Below are positions 47,629 to 60,144 of a DNA stretch of 64,000 nucleotides, piece by piece (the stretch's first letter is position 1; every line of letters begins with the position of its first letter). The stretch spans positions 5,213,501-5,277,500 of the forward strand of contig NC_135007.1 in NCBI RefSeq assembly GCF_051020985.1, read 5' to 3'. The notes below the pieces were generated by a model, which saw only the letters and a program-made list of their open reading frames with translations, was not told where the DNA came from and searched no databases. Both the position numbers and the translations under genes were made by a program. Source of the stretch: Nomia melanderi. Taxonomy: Eukaryota > Arthropoda > Insecta > Hymenoptera > Halictidae.

Positions 47629-48098
47629 AGAGGTGTTCCGTCCGGTGCGGAACAAAACGGCGAAAATCCTCGAAGGTTCGTTTATGATATCGACGTGCCA
47701 ACAAATTTATTTTCGGGATTAGCTTTTTTCGAACTCAGTTTATTTATTTTAGTTACAAGGGGGAAATTTCACCCTAAACCATGATAAAATCATTTAGTTA
47801 ATCCGCGCATCTCCAGACAACAGTTTGGACTTTTTACTTCGTTCGTACAGACAACCGACCATATCATAAACCGGGAATTTCCGAAGGGTCGACTCGAATC
47901 TCGTTCATAACGGTTCCGCCAAACATGAGTCAACTAGGAGGAAATCTTCAAGGATTCCTCGCACGTGGCCATTGCCCTCACCCTTGCACCAAGAGGGCTG
48001 GTCAAGGGGCGTCGTCCAAGACGCCCCCGATTTTTGGAATTATGCACCGATTGGGTATTTTCGACTTTCCAATCAGCGCACTCGACACAAAGGTATTG

Positions 48099-48134
48099 TA
48101 TAAAAACACCTACAGGATCACACTCGCATCAGTT
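48099..48134 (+). promoter_or_regulatory. LTR A3 core promoter
   Basis: TATAAAAA at 48099 and TCAGTT at 48129, with 32 bases from the T of TATA to the A of the initiator, as in A2. The palindrome around TATA is broken here on its left arm (AAAGGTATT instead of GTAGGTGTT). Confidence 0.65.
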
Positions 48135-48736
48135 ACGCAGTTAACATCAATCAGAATAGTTCAGAATCACTCAACCGTTCGGAGTAACGATATTCTCAGA
48201 TACTCAACCGTTCGGAGTGACGAGGTATCATTCATTCAATCACACATTCAGTTAAGTCCATCGTCCAGGACAAATAGTTAAATCAGTGAGTTATCATCAG
48301 TTAACGCAGTAACTCATCAGAACAGTCATTCAGGCACCAAGCAGATACCGATCAGATTCTCAGAATCACTCAACCGATCGGAGTAACGAGATTCTATCAG
48401 ATTCTGCAAGTCCATCGTTCGGGACAACTACACTACAGCTTCACACTCCGAAGAAGCATCTAATTCGAAATTCGAGAATTCGTTCGTCTCGAAACGCGCA
48501 ACATCAAAACGGATTCTCAGTATCGTGAGAAACCAGTGGTCTGATCTCAATCATTCGGAGATCAGAATCGAATCAGTCGATTTCTGAAGAAATTTGGAAA
48601 TCGAAGCGTCGCGAGTATTAACGAGACCTAAAGTTAAAGCTGGGATTTACAACCCTAGCCGAGGAATTAAATCCGCGTTAGTAATCGTGTACGGGCGTGC
48701 AACTATCGAGGTTGCCACGCTGTGACGTCACATTTT

Positions 48737-48794
48737 TGGTTCTTCGAGCCGGATCTGCTACCTACGGAACATTTTTTGGTCCTTCGAGCCGGAG
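48737..48794 (+). repeat. Tandem tRNA-Tyr PBS-like modules in LTR A3
   Basis: Two 18-mers 40 bp apart, the first reading TGGTTCTTCGAGCCGGAT and the second TGGTCCTTCGAGCCGGAG. Each is preceded by ACATTTTT. Sequence, spacing and order equal those in A2, so the duplication predates both insertions. Confidence 0.8.
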
Positions 48795-48812
48795 CTGTGA
48801 CGTAACAAGAGG

Positions 48813-49899
48813 TCCTATGAAACGATTAGTATTAAAATTAACATTAACAAAGGAGGTAGTTTTTTCTAATGATATCTATTACTATTAATGAGAAAACAAT
48901 TGAAAGTATTTATTATTTCATTATTCATTTAAAGCGTGGTTATCGAAAAGTGGGTAACAATTGGTCGACAGAAGTAATAGGTCGCGTAGGGAAGGCGCCA
49001 GCTGGCTGTAATCTACCGACTCGACCGCAATCGCCGCGAATTAACCATGAAATATAGATGCTTCGCAATTTACACTATTATCACGTATTGAGATCATTCT
49101 CCTGTAAATTATTTCCACAAATAATCACGTTATGCTCTGTGGTAATGATAGCGTGATTTAATTCATGTAGAATGAGCTGTACATTCTTGTTAATCCGTTA
49201 CTGGAATCTTCATTATCTCCAGGTAAATGGACCTTTTATGGCCAGACTTGATTGTGCATCATTATGAGACTTGTAAAAATTTAAAAACGTTTTATAAATC
49301 TTATCAGGGTGCCGATCTTTACGCAAATTCAAATTTCCAAGAACATTATTAAAAATACAGAATTATGGTGGAAAATAGTTCTTCCTAACAAGTGCTATAA
49401 CAATTACTACACTTTAGGTATTTCATACAGTTTTTCGTACTGCGTATATTCTGTGCAATTTTGCATATCCAAATTTCCAATAAGTATATACTTATTCCTA
49501 GCGTAACCAATGAAATAACTGGTTACGAAAGAAAGCAAACAAGTTAGATTATAAATTTTTCTTAGTGGAAACAGAAACAGAAGGAAAGACAAAAACTGAA
49601 AAACTGATTAATCGGATAATATAGAAATTGCTAGAAAGTTAAATGAACAAAAGAAACGCAGAATTTTTAATCAAATTTTGGTTATATGGTTGATATTATT
49701 GCTATGCAAAGATATTTATTAGGTATCGGAAAAAGTTTCTGCGATTTTCTTGTTAGCATTGAATTGAGGTCCAATCTCAATCAATATTTCGCTAGTTTAA
49801 TAAATAAAATTAGTATTAGCAGGAAGTTATACTCGTGCCGTTGGTATCAAATAAAATAATATTACTTTATAAAAACATTCTCCGTGTTTAAATTTTAAC
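48813..49899. other. Non-coding AT-rich interval
   Basis: No gene, RNA or repeat recognised. Short frames of 60-65 codons reflect AT-rich composition. Confidence 0.4.
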
Positions 49900-50105
49900 T
49901 TAACACTATCTCTACCAAAGCTGTCGAAAGACAAGTTTAGTCGTATATTCTGAATTGACTTTTCAACTTTTCCAATAACGATTATAAAATTATCTATAGA
50001 AAATATAAAAAATTCAATTGAGGACAAATTATTAAATTCAGAAAGTAATTTTAAGTTAAAATTTCAAAAGGTGTCCCTTGACACCTTCGGTGGAAATGAT
50101 GTTAA
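49900..50105. mobile_element. TTAA MITE, 206 bp
   Basis: It starts TTAACACTATCTCTACC and ends GGTGGAAATGATGTTAA, with TTAA on both sides and weak inverted ends (TTAACAYxATxTCxACC). Near the right end GGTGTC and GACACC form a short hairpin. It is non-coding. Confidence 0.65.
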
Positions 50106-50194
50106 AAATCTACACGAATATTTTTCAATACCTAATAAATAAGTAAAAGAATAAATAGAATAAATTTTTTAAATAACTGCTACAAACGACAATA

Positions 50195-50252
50195 TCAAAC
50201 ATTAATCGTTAATTTTCAGACTTCCACGATTAAAGATCAAATTCGCGTCCAT
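50195..50252 (-). repeat. Dispersed repeat, copy 2
   Basis: The reverse complement matches 29838-29905 (GGACGCGAATTTGATCTTTAA, then GTGGAAG and GAAAATTAACGAT). Confidence 0.55.
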
Positions 50253-50761
50253 ACTTAAAGTATAATATACAAATTATTTAGCACCCAATCCAAGTCATGA
50301 AAAAAACGTAATTTCCAACACTAAAATACCCGGGTCACTGTTAACGAGAATTGAATGGGTGGACGTCGCATGACCCCGGACAATACTCGTCGCAAAACAA
50401 GGTGCCCAACACGGAGATGGTGGAGGCGGAAGTGCGAACGATTTTTCTAGCCTAACAAGCAGCCGCGTGAAAAACACGGGCGCCCACGGATACGTGACCG
50501 GCAAGAAATATCGGGGTGCGGTGTCAGAAAACACGTGGCTGCCGTCCGCCGCAATACATCAACGGACCCGGACAACAATAATTACGGTACAGTAAGAACA
50601 AGAGCTGTTTCCGCATGCACCTACTTGAACCGTTCACGAACTTTTGGAAATGACGCAGATTAACCGCACGAATGTTCGACTAATGGAGAACTTGAGCGTG
50701 GACCAGTGTTTCCTAACGTAAGACGTATTCCGAAAGGCAATTTGAATATTTTGGGGTGTAG
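50253..50761. other. Non-coding, GC-richer
   Basis: The part 50330-50560 is GC-rich with a 79-codon minus frame lacking motifs. Nothing else is recognised. Confidence 0.35.
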
Positions 50762-51076
50762 TTAACACATTGTTGACCGACAATTTTACGCAGAAAGTAT
50801 CTCATACCAGCGATTATTACTCCGTAATTAAATATGAAAGTTGAAATGATCTAAATAAACTTCAATATTCTTTATTTATACATAATGAATTGAAATGAAC
50901 CTTTGGACATATCTTTTATGTAACTTTTAATATTTTACTTTTGCAATATTCTATATTGCTCATTTCAAAAATTGAAATGGCTAATGCAAGTGCAAACATG
51001 ACTTAACTCGTGACTGGTTAACAACGTTTGGGCATGAAAATACGAGGTAAGTCGTGACCGGTCAACAATGTGTTAA
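50762..51076. mobile_element. TTAA MITE (CACATTG family), 315 bp
   Basis: TTAACACATTGTTGACCG at the left and CGGTCAACAATGTGTTAA at the right form a perfect 18 bp inverted repeat that includes the TTAA sites. The reverse complement matches the element at 60468-61070 nearly throughout, apart from an insertion there. It is a good reference copy for this family. Confidence 0.9.
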
Positions 51077-53838
51077 CCTTTTTGTGCCGATTGTCAATAA
51101 CGTGTCACACACGTTGATAGTCTTATTGTATTAAATATTCCAGATTGTTTTGAAATTTACCAATTTGTATGAAATTATTAACACTAAACGTAATGACACT
51201 TTGTACACATCTATTTTTAAACTAACGAGCCGAATAACTGATTATAAGACAAAAGTAGACGTGTTAGATAATTAATTTTTCTTAATCTCTTGTGTGGAAA
51301 CGACGAGTCCCGTCGGCACGCGTTTTCCACGCGGGACTTGATTTTATAAGTTATTTCATATATCTGCCGTGTCGTAACCAAAATAATTTTCTTATTTTCG
51401 TAAATAAACTTAAATGGAGCTTTAATGTTTCAGAATTTTCTTGTAACAGTTGTGTCCACAGCGTTACGATAAAATTAAATAGCGTAAGCAGAAACGGTCG
51501 AAATGAAATCAATGTTAAGGCAAGAGGTTAATGGAAATAGAAATAGAAAAAAAGGTTTGCTATTAAATACAAAAGTAATGAATATAACCGCTACGTAATA
51601 AAAAAATAATTAATAAGTATACATAAATATATTAGTAAATAATGGAAAGAGTAAATATTATATTTCTGTATATTACTATCATATCATATATTATAAAAAT
51701 TCCCCTTTATCGGTAATGAATTATTAATGTTACAATCTTGATGTTACAAAAAATTATCAATACTATATTCGCATGTATCACTGTTAAATTTCTTTGGATC
51801 TTGGTGTACTATTATGATAGTAAAGCATTAAAATTTTTATAATGTTGAGATGCAGCATGATTTAAAAAGGGGTGGGAAGTATTGGAGTAGACACTTAAAC
51901 AGTGAAAACAAACGTTTTTAATCAGTTCGCATGTTGACGTGAAGGAAACAACATTTATTTCGTAAAACTGGAAAAAATATTACGATTCTGTTGGTTGGGT
52001 GTGCGATCCAAGATAACGTAGACTGAGGGAATATTCGTTCTTTAATTACAAGGTAGAGAGATCAATTGTAATTCTGACGGTGAAATTGGAATAGCCGACT
52101 GATGAAAAATTCAGAGATATTCATTAAAGTCGCGAGGAATATTAAACGCGAAGGTGAATTCTCATTAGGGAGAAAAGGAATATTTTAATCTTCAAAATGT
52201 GGTTTCATTAAGACTCAATTGATTGGTTTTTTGTTTGACGTTGAGAAAATTCTGTGTTTGGTCTTGTTACAGATTAATTACGATTGGTTGAATTTCTTGT
52301 TAAAGTCAATTCAAAATGCGTATCCTTCGAGGCACATATTTTAACGAATGCAAAATATAATTGTAATATTAATTCATACAACTATTCCACCTTTCAAATA
52401 TTTCATAAAGATATTGTATAATTAGGTGGAATATAAATACGTAACAGATTTCACGATAATGCTTCTCATATTCCAACACTAATTATCTAGATAGATTAAC
52501 ATCTACCTATATGTTTCATCACATGAACACTATATTTTTTTTAACAGATTTCAAATTTCAACTTTCCAATCAAATGAGAAATTTCAAACCCTCTTTATTC
52601 TTTCAAATAGTATACCATATATAATTATTCCAGATGATATTTGTACGATTCCGCTGATAAACATGTAAGGTGTCCAAAATTCCCATCCAAATGCGACACG
52701 AATAAGTTAGCTACTATAATACAATTCCATCAACCCACTTACGTATATTAATTATTTCGCAAAAGATTATCTCGCGTTATTTAACAAAAACTTCCCAGCT
52801 AATTAAACTCGATATTCTCCATTAACGTCTCTCACAAAACCTGTACGATGCGTCTGCAAAAAAACTTCATAATGGTTAGAAGAACCGCAGTTACTTCACG
52901 GACGAAGGTAAAACAACACGGGCAGTACTAGGTAATGGGAGAAGTAGCAGGTTGTCGAATGAGTTCTGAGGTGAAACGAGCTGTAGCTCGCACCCGCATT
53001 ACGGCCTGTTAAATTAAGGGATGTTCGCTCGCGTCAGGCCGCATCAACGCTCGGAGCACTGGTGATTACACGGCCGAAAGATCAGGGAAAGAGGGACGAA
53101 CGGTCGCGCGTCGACTCGAGTAGGGACAGGAAGACGCGCGCACCGACGCGATCCGTGTTCCGACCCTGGCATCCATCAAATTCCGGAACGAGCAGGAATG
53201 GGAAAGCGCGACCAGCCGAGCAAGAAAATCTCGAGGAAACAACGGGGCCTCGGCTAATCGATTATGCTCGTTCTCTTATTATATACTTTCACCGTTATGT
53301 CAGCGGCCAAGGAATCAACGTGGAAACTAGGAAAGCGCCTGAACCCGCTATTAATACGTAATACGAGAAGTATTACGAGCGGTGACGTTCATTCGAGACG
53401 ACAGTGCTGGAAACAACCGTCCTCGGAAACACGCAACTTTCCTAACGCGTGGGCGGCCGTCGGCTGCGGTTTAATCGCACGCGTGCTATTTAGTTACATG
53501 TTATTAGCGTCTCGGTGACCCGGAAATGCTTTCGTAACTTTCGGTACGGTTGCTAAGTGCGCTTATTTAGATCTGTTGGAGCATTTTCTGCTCGACAGAT
53601 GTAAGAATTCTCTTCGGTCTTTATTCTTTAACTGGTTCGATTTTGTGTAACGCGTTAGATTCTAATTGGGTTGTTGCAAAAGTTCCTTTCGTTTTATTAC
53701 TACATAACGGGTGTACGATATTTTATGTTTTATGCCGTGTTATTCGATTATGTGCTGTTTAGTTTGATGTCTTGTTTTTTTTCAGTCTCCTGGACACTTT
53801 ATAGTGTCGTCTTTTTATAACTTCTGTGTGACCGAATA
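51077..53838. other. Non-coding; CpG-rich 52860-53530
   Basis: Mostly AT-rich unique DNA. The CpG-rich part holds overlapping frames of 99 and 84 codons on the plus strand, rich in Arg, Ser and Thr. I see no domain and no paired splice sites, so I leave them uncalled. Confidence 0.4.
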
Positions 53839-54089
53839 TTAACCAGTTGACTGTGTTTGACGAGTATACACGTCATCGTAAAGCTTGACATGATACTAAT
53901 TCTTTCAGCGATGAATTCTTTATTTTCTCACATAAACATGTAATTCTTTTTTGTTTCGCTTTGATCTTTTATTATAATATACTCTACGCGCATTTGTCCT
54001 GCGTTCGATGAGTATACGCTCCATTTTTCGATTTTATTGCGCGCAGAACCAGAGGTTTTCCCAACTAAATTCCACAGTTAACTGGTTAA
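53839..54089. mobile_element. TTAA MITE (CCAGTT family), 251 bp
   Basis: It starts TTAACCAGTTGACTGTG and ends CACAGTTAACTGGTTAA, inverted over 17 bp with one mismatch and TTAA included. A second copy lies at 62732-62971 in reverse orientation. GACGAGTATACACGTC, just inside the left end, is also near-palindromic. Confidence 0.85.
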
Positions 54090-54780
54090 GAGCAGAACGC
54101 GATAGAAACTTTTGGGATAATGTAATATATGGATTTTTTACTTGTATAGACCAGGTGATTGTTATGTCGATATTATGAGAATTGAATTTGATTAAACTAG
54201 GAATCTAACTATTCTATATCATAGATATAACTCGAGTGTTACATATCAGAACAAAATAAATGTTTATAAAGGTTTAACGAAGATTTTGATATCATTTGTT
54301 TGGAAGTTATTATATTTTTATATTTTATATTATGTTCTTTTTATGAGTTTTCACGTCTAGCATCAATGTTCTGTATTCTTGTATTTGTTCATACAATTTT
54401 TGTAAGAACCTCTCTCCCAGCAAAATACCGAATCGTATAACAAAGGTACAATTTTACGACAAGAATATTTAAAATTTCGTTTACTTCCTTTTCAATTATG
54501 AAAATACCAATGGCTGAAGACCATTTTCGCATATAATAGGTCGCTGCCAGTGTATTAGAGATAATCGTGCGGTACAGCTTCGACTGGATAAAACGAGAAA
54601 TTCAGAGAAATGCCGTAACTCATGTACGAGTTACGCAACGGTGAAAGTGAAAGCATTTTCAATGCACGGATTTGGATTTAGATATTGGTTGCGAAACGTG
54701 ATGTTCCTAATTCAAGCTTCCGGATTATGTTTTCATTTTGTTCGGCGTAAGGAAATATGTATGTAACAAGAACTCAGACA
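54090..54780. other. Non-coding interval
   Basis: No gene or repeat recognised. Confidence 0.35.
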
Positions 54781-54983
54781 TTAATCCTTTACACTCGAGA
54801 GGTCAACACTTGATTTCATGCAGTAAAACTATAAAATTTGATATTTAATGTTGAACTTGGCATAATTCATCTATATGTGAAATATTGGAATAAAATAGAT
54901 TTGTTCCTTGATTTAATTCGTCTTTGTCTGGTCAGAAAATATTAAATATTTTTAGTGAGAAACTTCCAAGTGCAAAGGCTTAA
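54781..54983. mobile_element. TTAA MITE (CCCTTTGCACTC family), 203 bp
   Basis: It starts TTAATCCTTTACACTCG and ends AGTGCAAAGGCTTAA, with inverted ends of about 14 bp and intact TTAA on both sides. The right half (GAAAATATTAAATATTTTTA) resembles 3017-3040 in the element at 2871-3063. Confidence 0.75.
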
Positions 54984-55244
54984 TAAATTTGTAACTGTCA
55001 CAATTCTCAATCTAACCGATTTTTATTCGAAATTCTTGTTCGACCATGGTCACTAATGTTTTGGTCCGAGTATTGAACGCCTAAAGGCATAGCTAACGAA
55101 CTTACGCCTGTTGCCTAGATCTCGGCATAGTCATCAAAAGATTATAGAGGACTCAAGGTCATGCAGAATTGAGAGAAACTACGATTGACCTTGTTATTAT
55201 TCAAATGCTCTTCCCGGTCTACGCATCTCCCACGGGAAAGGTCT

Positions 55245-55455
55245 TTAATTTACAACCCTTTTATAATTCCAATAAGCTCCATCATGTCCAGGGTTTAAAG
55301 AAGATAGCTTGAAGGAGATCTTGAAATCGCCTCCGCCCTTGTCGAAAGTATCTATTTCCACAGTATAATAACCTCCTTCAAGGCGCGTTTCTTGGTAATC
55401 CCATTCTCGCCCGTCCCATTTATAAAGATACCTGTGGCGGAATGTTCTAAGAGAT
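55245..55455 (-). CDS. Terminal coding exon of an unrecognised gene
   Basis: On the minus strand a strong acceptor (pyrimidine-rich run ending TTATCATTTACAG) precedes 69 codons and a TAA stop. The peptide runs through RHRYLYKWDGREWDYQETRL, GGYYTVEIDTFDKGGG and then FKISFKLSSLNPGHDGAYWN, ending KRVVN. It is aromatic- and glycine-rich with alternating polar and hydrophobic residues, as in a beta-sheet domain. Codon use looks coding. A second acceptor, CGCCACAG|GTATC, is 22 bases further in. I cannot name the family. Upstream exons would lie at higher coordinates; I found none for certain, and the exon could also be a stranded fragment of a decayed gene. Confidence 0.55.
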
Positions 55456-56121
55456 CTGTAAATGATAAAGACAGCGGTGTTGACAAAAAGGTTACGTGTT
55501 GTTAGAGAAACCATGTTGGATTTTTTAAACTTTACATGAAATGAAAATAATAAAAAACGCACTATTTGAATCATTTGTTTGTTTTCGATGATAGGGAAAA
55601 AATGTATTACATCTACATGAACCGCTTGATGACAGCGCGTTGGGCAACTACGCCTGAGTCATTTTTGACTCAATAGTGTCGTTCGAGATGTACCCCAGAC
55701 CACTCAATAACGTTAGTAACAAGTGATTTAGCCTCATTTTAAAATTTTTACTTTTTCATTGTTTATATGTTTTGAATCTACCTCTAAATTTATGCCTACA
55801 TATTATTATACACCCTGTATAGAACTTAGTGCTACTATCGTCAGCACTAGCATCAATAAAAATAATTAAAATTTCTGGAGTTATCTCATAAAATAAAAGA
55901 TTGATATAAACTGCTCAGGATTTATGTGCAATTAAAAAATGATTATTAAAGTGCAAAAAATGTATCATGAATCGAATTAATTCATTCACTACAGGACCAA
56001 CAACCACTTATATCCTATAAAGGTTAAAATACTTTTCTTAATAAACCAGAAAATAAAATGTAAACATTCTTCACGTAATAATTACTCTTCTTTTCCTTAA
56101 ATTCAACTAAATTCTGTTCTT
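55456..56121. other. Non-coding; possible intron of the 55.2 kb exon
   Basis: TGAGTCA tttt TGACTCA at 55655-55672 is a perfect palindrome with two AP-1-like sites. ACACCCTGTATA lies at about 55812. No upstream exon is recognised. Confidence 0.35.
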
Positions 56122-56300
56122 TTAACACTTCCACTGCCACTTCACCTGAATTAAGGTGATACAATTTTTTTACATGAACTTAAAAATTAATTTTCTTAGA
56201 GACGTGCCGTACGAATCGAATTTTATTAGAAAAATCTTGACTTTGTAGTTGACTGATTCATTAACAAAATTGTTTCGACAGTATGAAAGTTTTCATGAAC
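56122..56300 (+). mobile_element. MITE left part, relative of 23904
   Basis: TTAACACTTCCACTGCCAC, then ACATGAACTTAAAAATTAATTTTC and GAATTTTATT, match the first 200 bp of 23904-24679. The right end was not found. Confidence 0.5.
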
Positions 56301-56504
56301 GTTCATATGTCAACTGACGTGTTAATACGTCGTCATGTAAATTAATTTCCATATCTATCCAAATAATTGTATAATACAAATTCCATTGACATGACAATAA
56401 ATCCATTAACATTAAGATTTGCAGACGTTTATTGTACGGTTTATTCCACTGTTCCTTCGAAGTTAGATTTTCAAAATTGTGGATTTAAAAATAGACCATT
56501 AGTC

Positions 56505-56755
56505 TATAGCACTATACTAACTGGTAATTTTACCCAAAAATGATTACTTTGAACTTCAATGTACATACTTATATAGAATGCATTAAAATGATTGAAACAA
56601 TTTAATTCAACGAATACAATATGAAACGGATTTCTAAAGGCCTATATTGCGTTCAGATGAAAATAAATAAGATAAGAACATAAGATAATTAGCGAACGAC
56701 TCAACTTGTGGAAATACGAGTTAACTCGTGATCGATCAGCAAGTTGTTAGAGTAC
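56505..56755. mobile_element. Degenerate CACATTG-family MITE
   Basis: The right end, GAAATACGAGTTAACTCGTGA and then GATCAGCAAGTTGTTAG, corresponds to 51035-51076. The left part, GGTAATTTTACCCA, corresponds to GACAATTTTACGCA near 50780. TTAA has decayed on both sides. Confidence 0.5.
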
Positions 56756-58832
56756 ATCGTGTATCTTAAAATTCGATGCGCGTCAAATTCGGGCGTTCCA
56801 TAGACCTACTATTAATCGAATCATGCGTTGAACACCTCAGCCGAAGTTGAGGTCGAGCAGAACCGATCTCTGACAGCGACCTTCTTTGTATCTCTGTTGT
56901 CGTGGCGTCCCTCAAAGACCTGTTTATCAAGTAGCAAATCAGGCGTTCATCGGTCTACAGGGATATGGATCGGTGGTGTTCACGGTTGGTTGGGCTAATT
57001 GCAGAAACCGGCTGCGTCCGCGTAGATTCGATTGGCCTGATTACGCGGCCCGTAATATCTCGAGCGACGATTCACGCCTTGAACACAAAGCTTCTCCGCT
57101 CAGGGCTTCCTCTGAGGACCGAGGCCTAATGAATGGATCCCGGCTCGAGTGTCTTGGTCCGATGTGCCAGGCTTCGTCACCTGGACCGAGAAATCCTATC
57201 CCTTTGTGTCACGGTACAACTCCCACTTCAAATGAGCGGAACCTTCTGAAACGTAGCCTGCCAGGCGAATTACTTTTCGACTGGAGAGATCGTTTATATC
57301 GAGCACTACGTTACAATACGTCGGCTTTTTGAAGACACGCAAGAGATCTCAGCGTCACTTCGCATTATGCAAGGAAATATTATAATTCTCTTAGTCACCT
57401 TCCATAGTAAGACAATTCACCACCTGTTGGAGCAGTTGATAGTGTTATGAGATTGGCTTCATGTTGTAGATAAAATTTTGTGCTATGAAAATTGTATGGT
57501 AATGTCATTAAACTCTGTGATCTTTAATAATTGTCTTGTGTAACTTCTCATGTTGTTATTAATGTGACTATGATAATATTACCGTGATTTTTTTTGATAA
57601 TACTACTGAAGGAGCAAGAGAATCATACCATCGTGAGTTTCCAAACCTATTATTCCCCTCGTATTATTGAGTCAAACAAGATAATAACTCCAAATTGAAT
57701 TCAATAAATGTAAATATTATTTATTGGAATACGAAGAAATACAATTTCTCTATGACCAAAGTTCAACTAGTATACTAAAAACTGATTAACAAAATCATTT
57801 TATCTTTTAACAAACAACGACGAAGTATCTCTGATTCTCACGATTCCGACAAAATGGCAACACACGTGATTAATTCTCATATATATCTCTCCTAAAAAGA
57901 AGATTCCGATGGCACAATATTTTTCTAAAAGTGCTTCCCGGCGAAACACGGATACCCACTAAAGGATTCTCGTCTTTGTAGAAAACACTGATGGGCGATC
58001 ACGAACACTAGCGAGGCCATCGCAATTAACGGGTGGTCCGCGGCAACGTCTCATCTCGGCATGTCTCCGTATCTGGCGTAAATCACAAACGAACGAACGC
58101 GGGGATCCCGGTCGGATATTGAGTACGGTGTCGCAAAAGTTTAATCCGAGCCGTCTCTTGACTCCATTTCCGATGGGGGCGTGTGAAAGGGACCCGTTTC
58201 GACCGAGCTCACATGAATCCCTTTTGATCATCGTAATGCGCGTCGTTCCTTTTTTTCTCCTTCCTCTTTCTTTCAGCGACGTTTTGTCGTGGACCTTCCT
58301 TTATGCGAGACGTCGACCCGCGCGCCCCGTCACAAAGGGCAGCTCGGAGCGCAGCGCCGCGGTTCCTTCGTCTTGAGCAAATACGCACGCGTAAATGAGC
58401 GGAGCGAACGAAATTATGAGAGCACACGGAAAGCCGTCGAGACAATTACCGGGACGCTCGCTCCGTCCCTCCTATCCGCGCTACCGCGTGATTAATCCGA
58501 AATCGATGCCACGTAACCGGATTCATTTTCCGCGAGATTACCGCACCGTGAATTTTTCCTTCGCACGAAGCCGGCTTGAGCATTATTTTCGCTCGGTGGC
58601 TCGTTCCCAGAGCCTGAATTCTTCTTCATTATAAAATCGCGAGCGCAGGGAAACTCAAGCTTCGTATGAGTGCTGCTAATGCTCCTCTTTATTTGTGTCA
58701 TTGTGGATGTTTATGCAGACACGATGTGTAAAAATTTGTAGAATATGATATTGTGGATTGAAACTGTTTTTAAGGGGTATAATGTAGTGATCAATTTTGT
58801 GCTGTGAACAGGAGTTTAGTTGTATATGATTG
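56756..58832. other. Non-coding; two CpG-rich islands
   Basis: The islands are 56780-57350 and 57930-58660. The first has a 148-codon frame (56886-57332) of mixed composition with no domain, no good initiator context and no conserved look. The second has overlapping frames on both strands. They may be promoter or 5'-untranslated regions of a gene outside the window. Between them the DNA is AT-rich and unique. Confidence 0.4.
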
Positions 58833-59078
58833 TTAACCTTTTGCAATCTGTAGGCTCCATTACGGTGCCATTTATAATATTGGATATTTTAATTAACAAA
58901 GCTGGGAGAAACTACTTGAAGATTATTGCATTTGCTCAATATACAAATTATTTTACAAGAAAATAAAAAATGTATAGAATATTTTAACATAAAATTGTTT
59001 AATTTTCATTAAAGGTACTGTGAAAATGGCTTAGAGTTGCTGGTAGGTTAGAAAATTGGTTGGGGTGCTACGGGTTAA
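58833..59078. mobile_element. TTAA MITE, 246 bp
   Basis: TTAACCTTTTGCAATCTGTAG on the left and CTACGGGTTAA on the right, with TTAA on both sides. The interior is shared in part with 42555-42640. The terminal inverted repeat is short. Confidence 0.6.
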
Positions 59079-60144
59079 TGTATATATTATATTAAAACTC
59101 TGCTACTTGTTGATAATTTAATGCGAGAAGAATTTTTTATTAATATAGGATTGCGAGAATGAAATATTAAAGGAAAATTAAAGGTTTTACAATGCATAAT
59201 GCAAGAGTTTTTTACTTAAAGCCTGTACATGTTATTTGCGAAATATATTTATACTTTGTAGGAACAGGATTTAATTTTTCAGAAATATCTTCAATTAATT
59301 GGTATCTTTATATTTTCAAATTGTATAATCAACATGTAAAGTTAGTGAAATGAAAAATATTCGTTTACAGCAGTGTAATGGGAAAACGAGTTTCAACCAC
59401 AAAACTCCTATTACTAATAAAAATGTTGCATATACACCCTACAATATAAAGGATCTGACACAAAAAATATGCTACTGTTCGATTTAGATATCACAATTTC
59501 CATAAACCACAATTAAGAAATCTACAATTTTTTTGCAAACGCACTAATCGCTCGAATATTACACAACTTTTCATCAGTCTTACAGTGTCATTATCGTTCG
59601 CAGAATTCCGCCATTAGAATGTACGGACGGGCTAATAACACTTAAGAATGTAATTTCAACGCCGCGTGCCAGATATCCTCGTTAAGGTAGCTATCCGCAA
59701 TCCCGTTCGCCACTTAATTCGTTCGTGCATGTTAAAAATATTCATTTAACAACGTGCGCCTATAAACAGTAGTAACAAGTAGCGCCAGCTTACGAAGAAC
59801 GTTGGAAGTTTTGAAATTGAATTCTGTAAGAAATTCCTTTTGTTAAGACAATGTCTGCCGAGTTAGTCAATGCAACGAATTCCCGGAAAACAGTGAGCGA
59901 TACTCCGACTACAGAAATCTTCCAACTGAATGACTGCGCAGCTAGGTATAAACTAATTTCCTACTTCTTGTATATCTTGTCTGTTCAGAAGAACGTCGAC
60001 ATCTCGAGATTCCGTCGCTCTGATTAAATCCAGAGGGATGAGGGCCGAGCGGTTGTATTACACGGTCGTGAAACAATGACTGTAAATTCGGGAGAATAAG
60101 AGATCGACAAGGCCCGGACCTCGTGGCAGGCTCTATTAAAATGA
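59079..60144. other. Non-coding interval
   Basis: AT-rich to 59560, CpG-richer to 60140. No gene or repeat recognised. Confidence 0.35.

Larger units (their letters stand above)
47634..48807 (+). mobile_element. Solo LTR A3, 1174 bp, longest A copy
   Basis: It starts TGTTCCGTCC and ends GTGACGTAACA, flanked by a perfect 5 bp target duplication, AGAGG (47629-47633 and 48808-48812). It carries the start hairpin, a TATA box at 48099 with TCAGTT at 48129, and a central block of CAACCGTTCGGAGTAACGA and TCCATCGTTCGGGACAA units (48170-48430) longer than in A2. An ATTAAA lies near 48668. tRNA-Tyr PBS-like modules lie at 48737-48754 (one mismatch) and 48777-48794. No gag or pol is present. Confidence 0.92.

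Noticed and set aside
32405..48807. A2 and A3 as the two LTRs of one large element
   Set aside because: Each has its own distinct 5 bp target duplication (CAAGT and AGAGG), so they are separate insertions. The DNA between them has no gag-pol.
53062..53518. Arg/Ser-rich frames of 84-99 codons
   Set aside because: GC-rich low-stop DNA, no motif and no clear gene context.
56886..57332. A 148-codon open frame
   Set aside because: It lies in CpG-rich DNA where stops are rare. No motif, signal peptide or splice context was seen.
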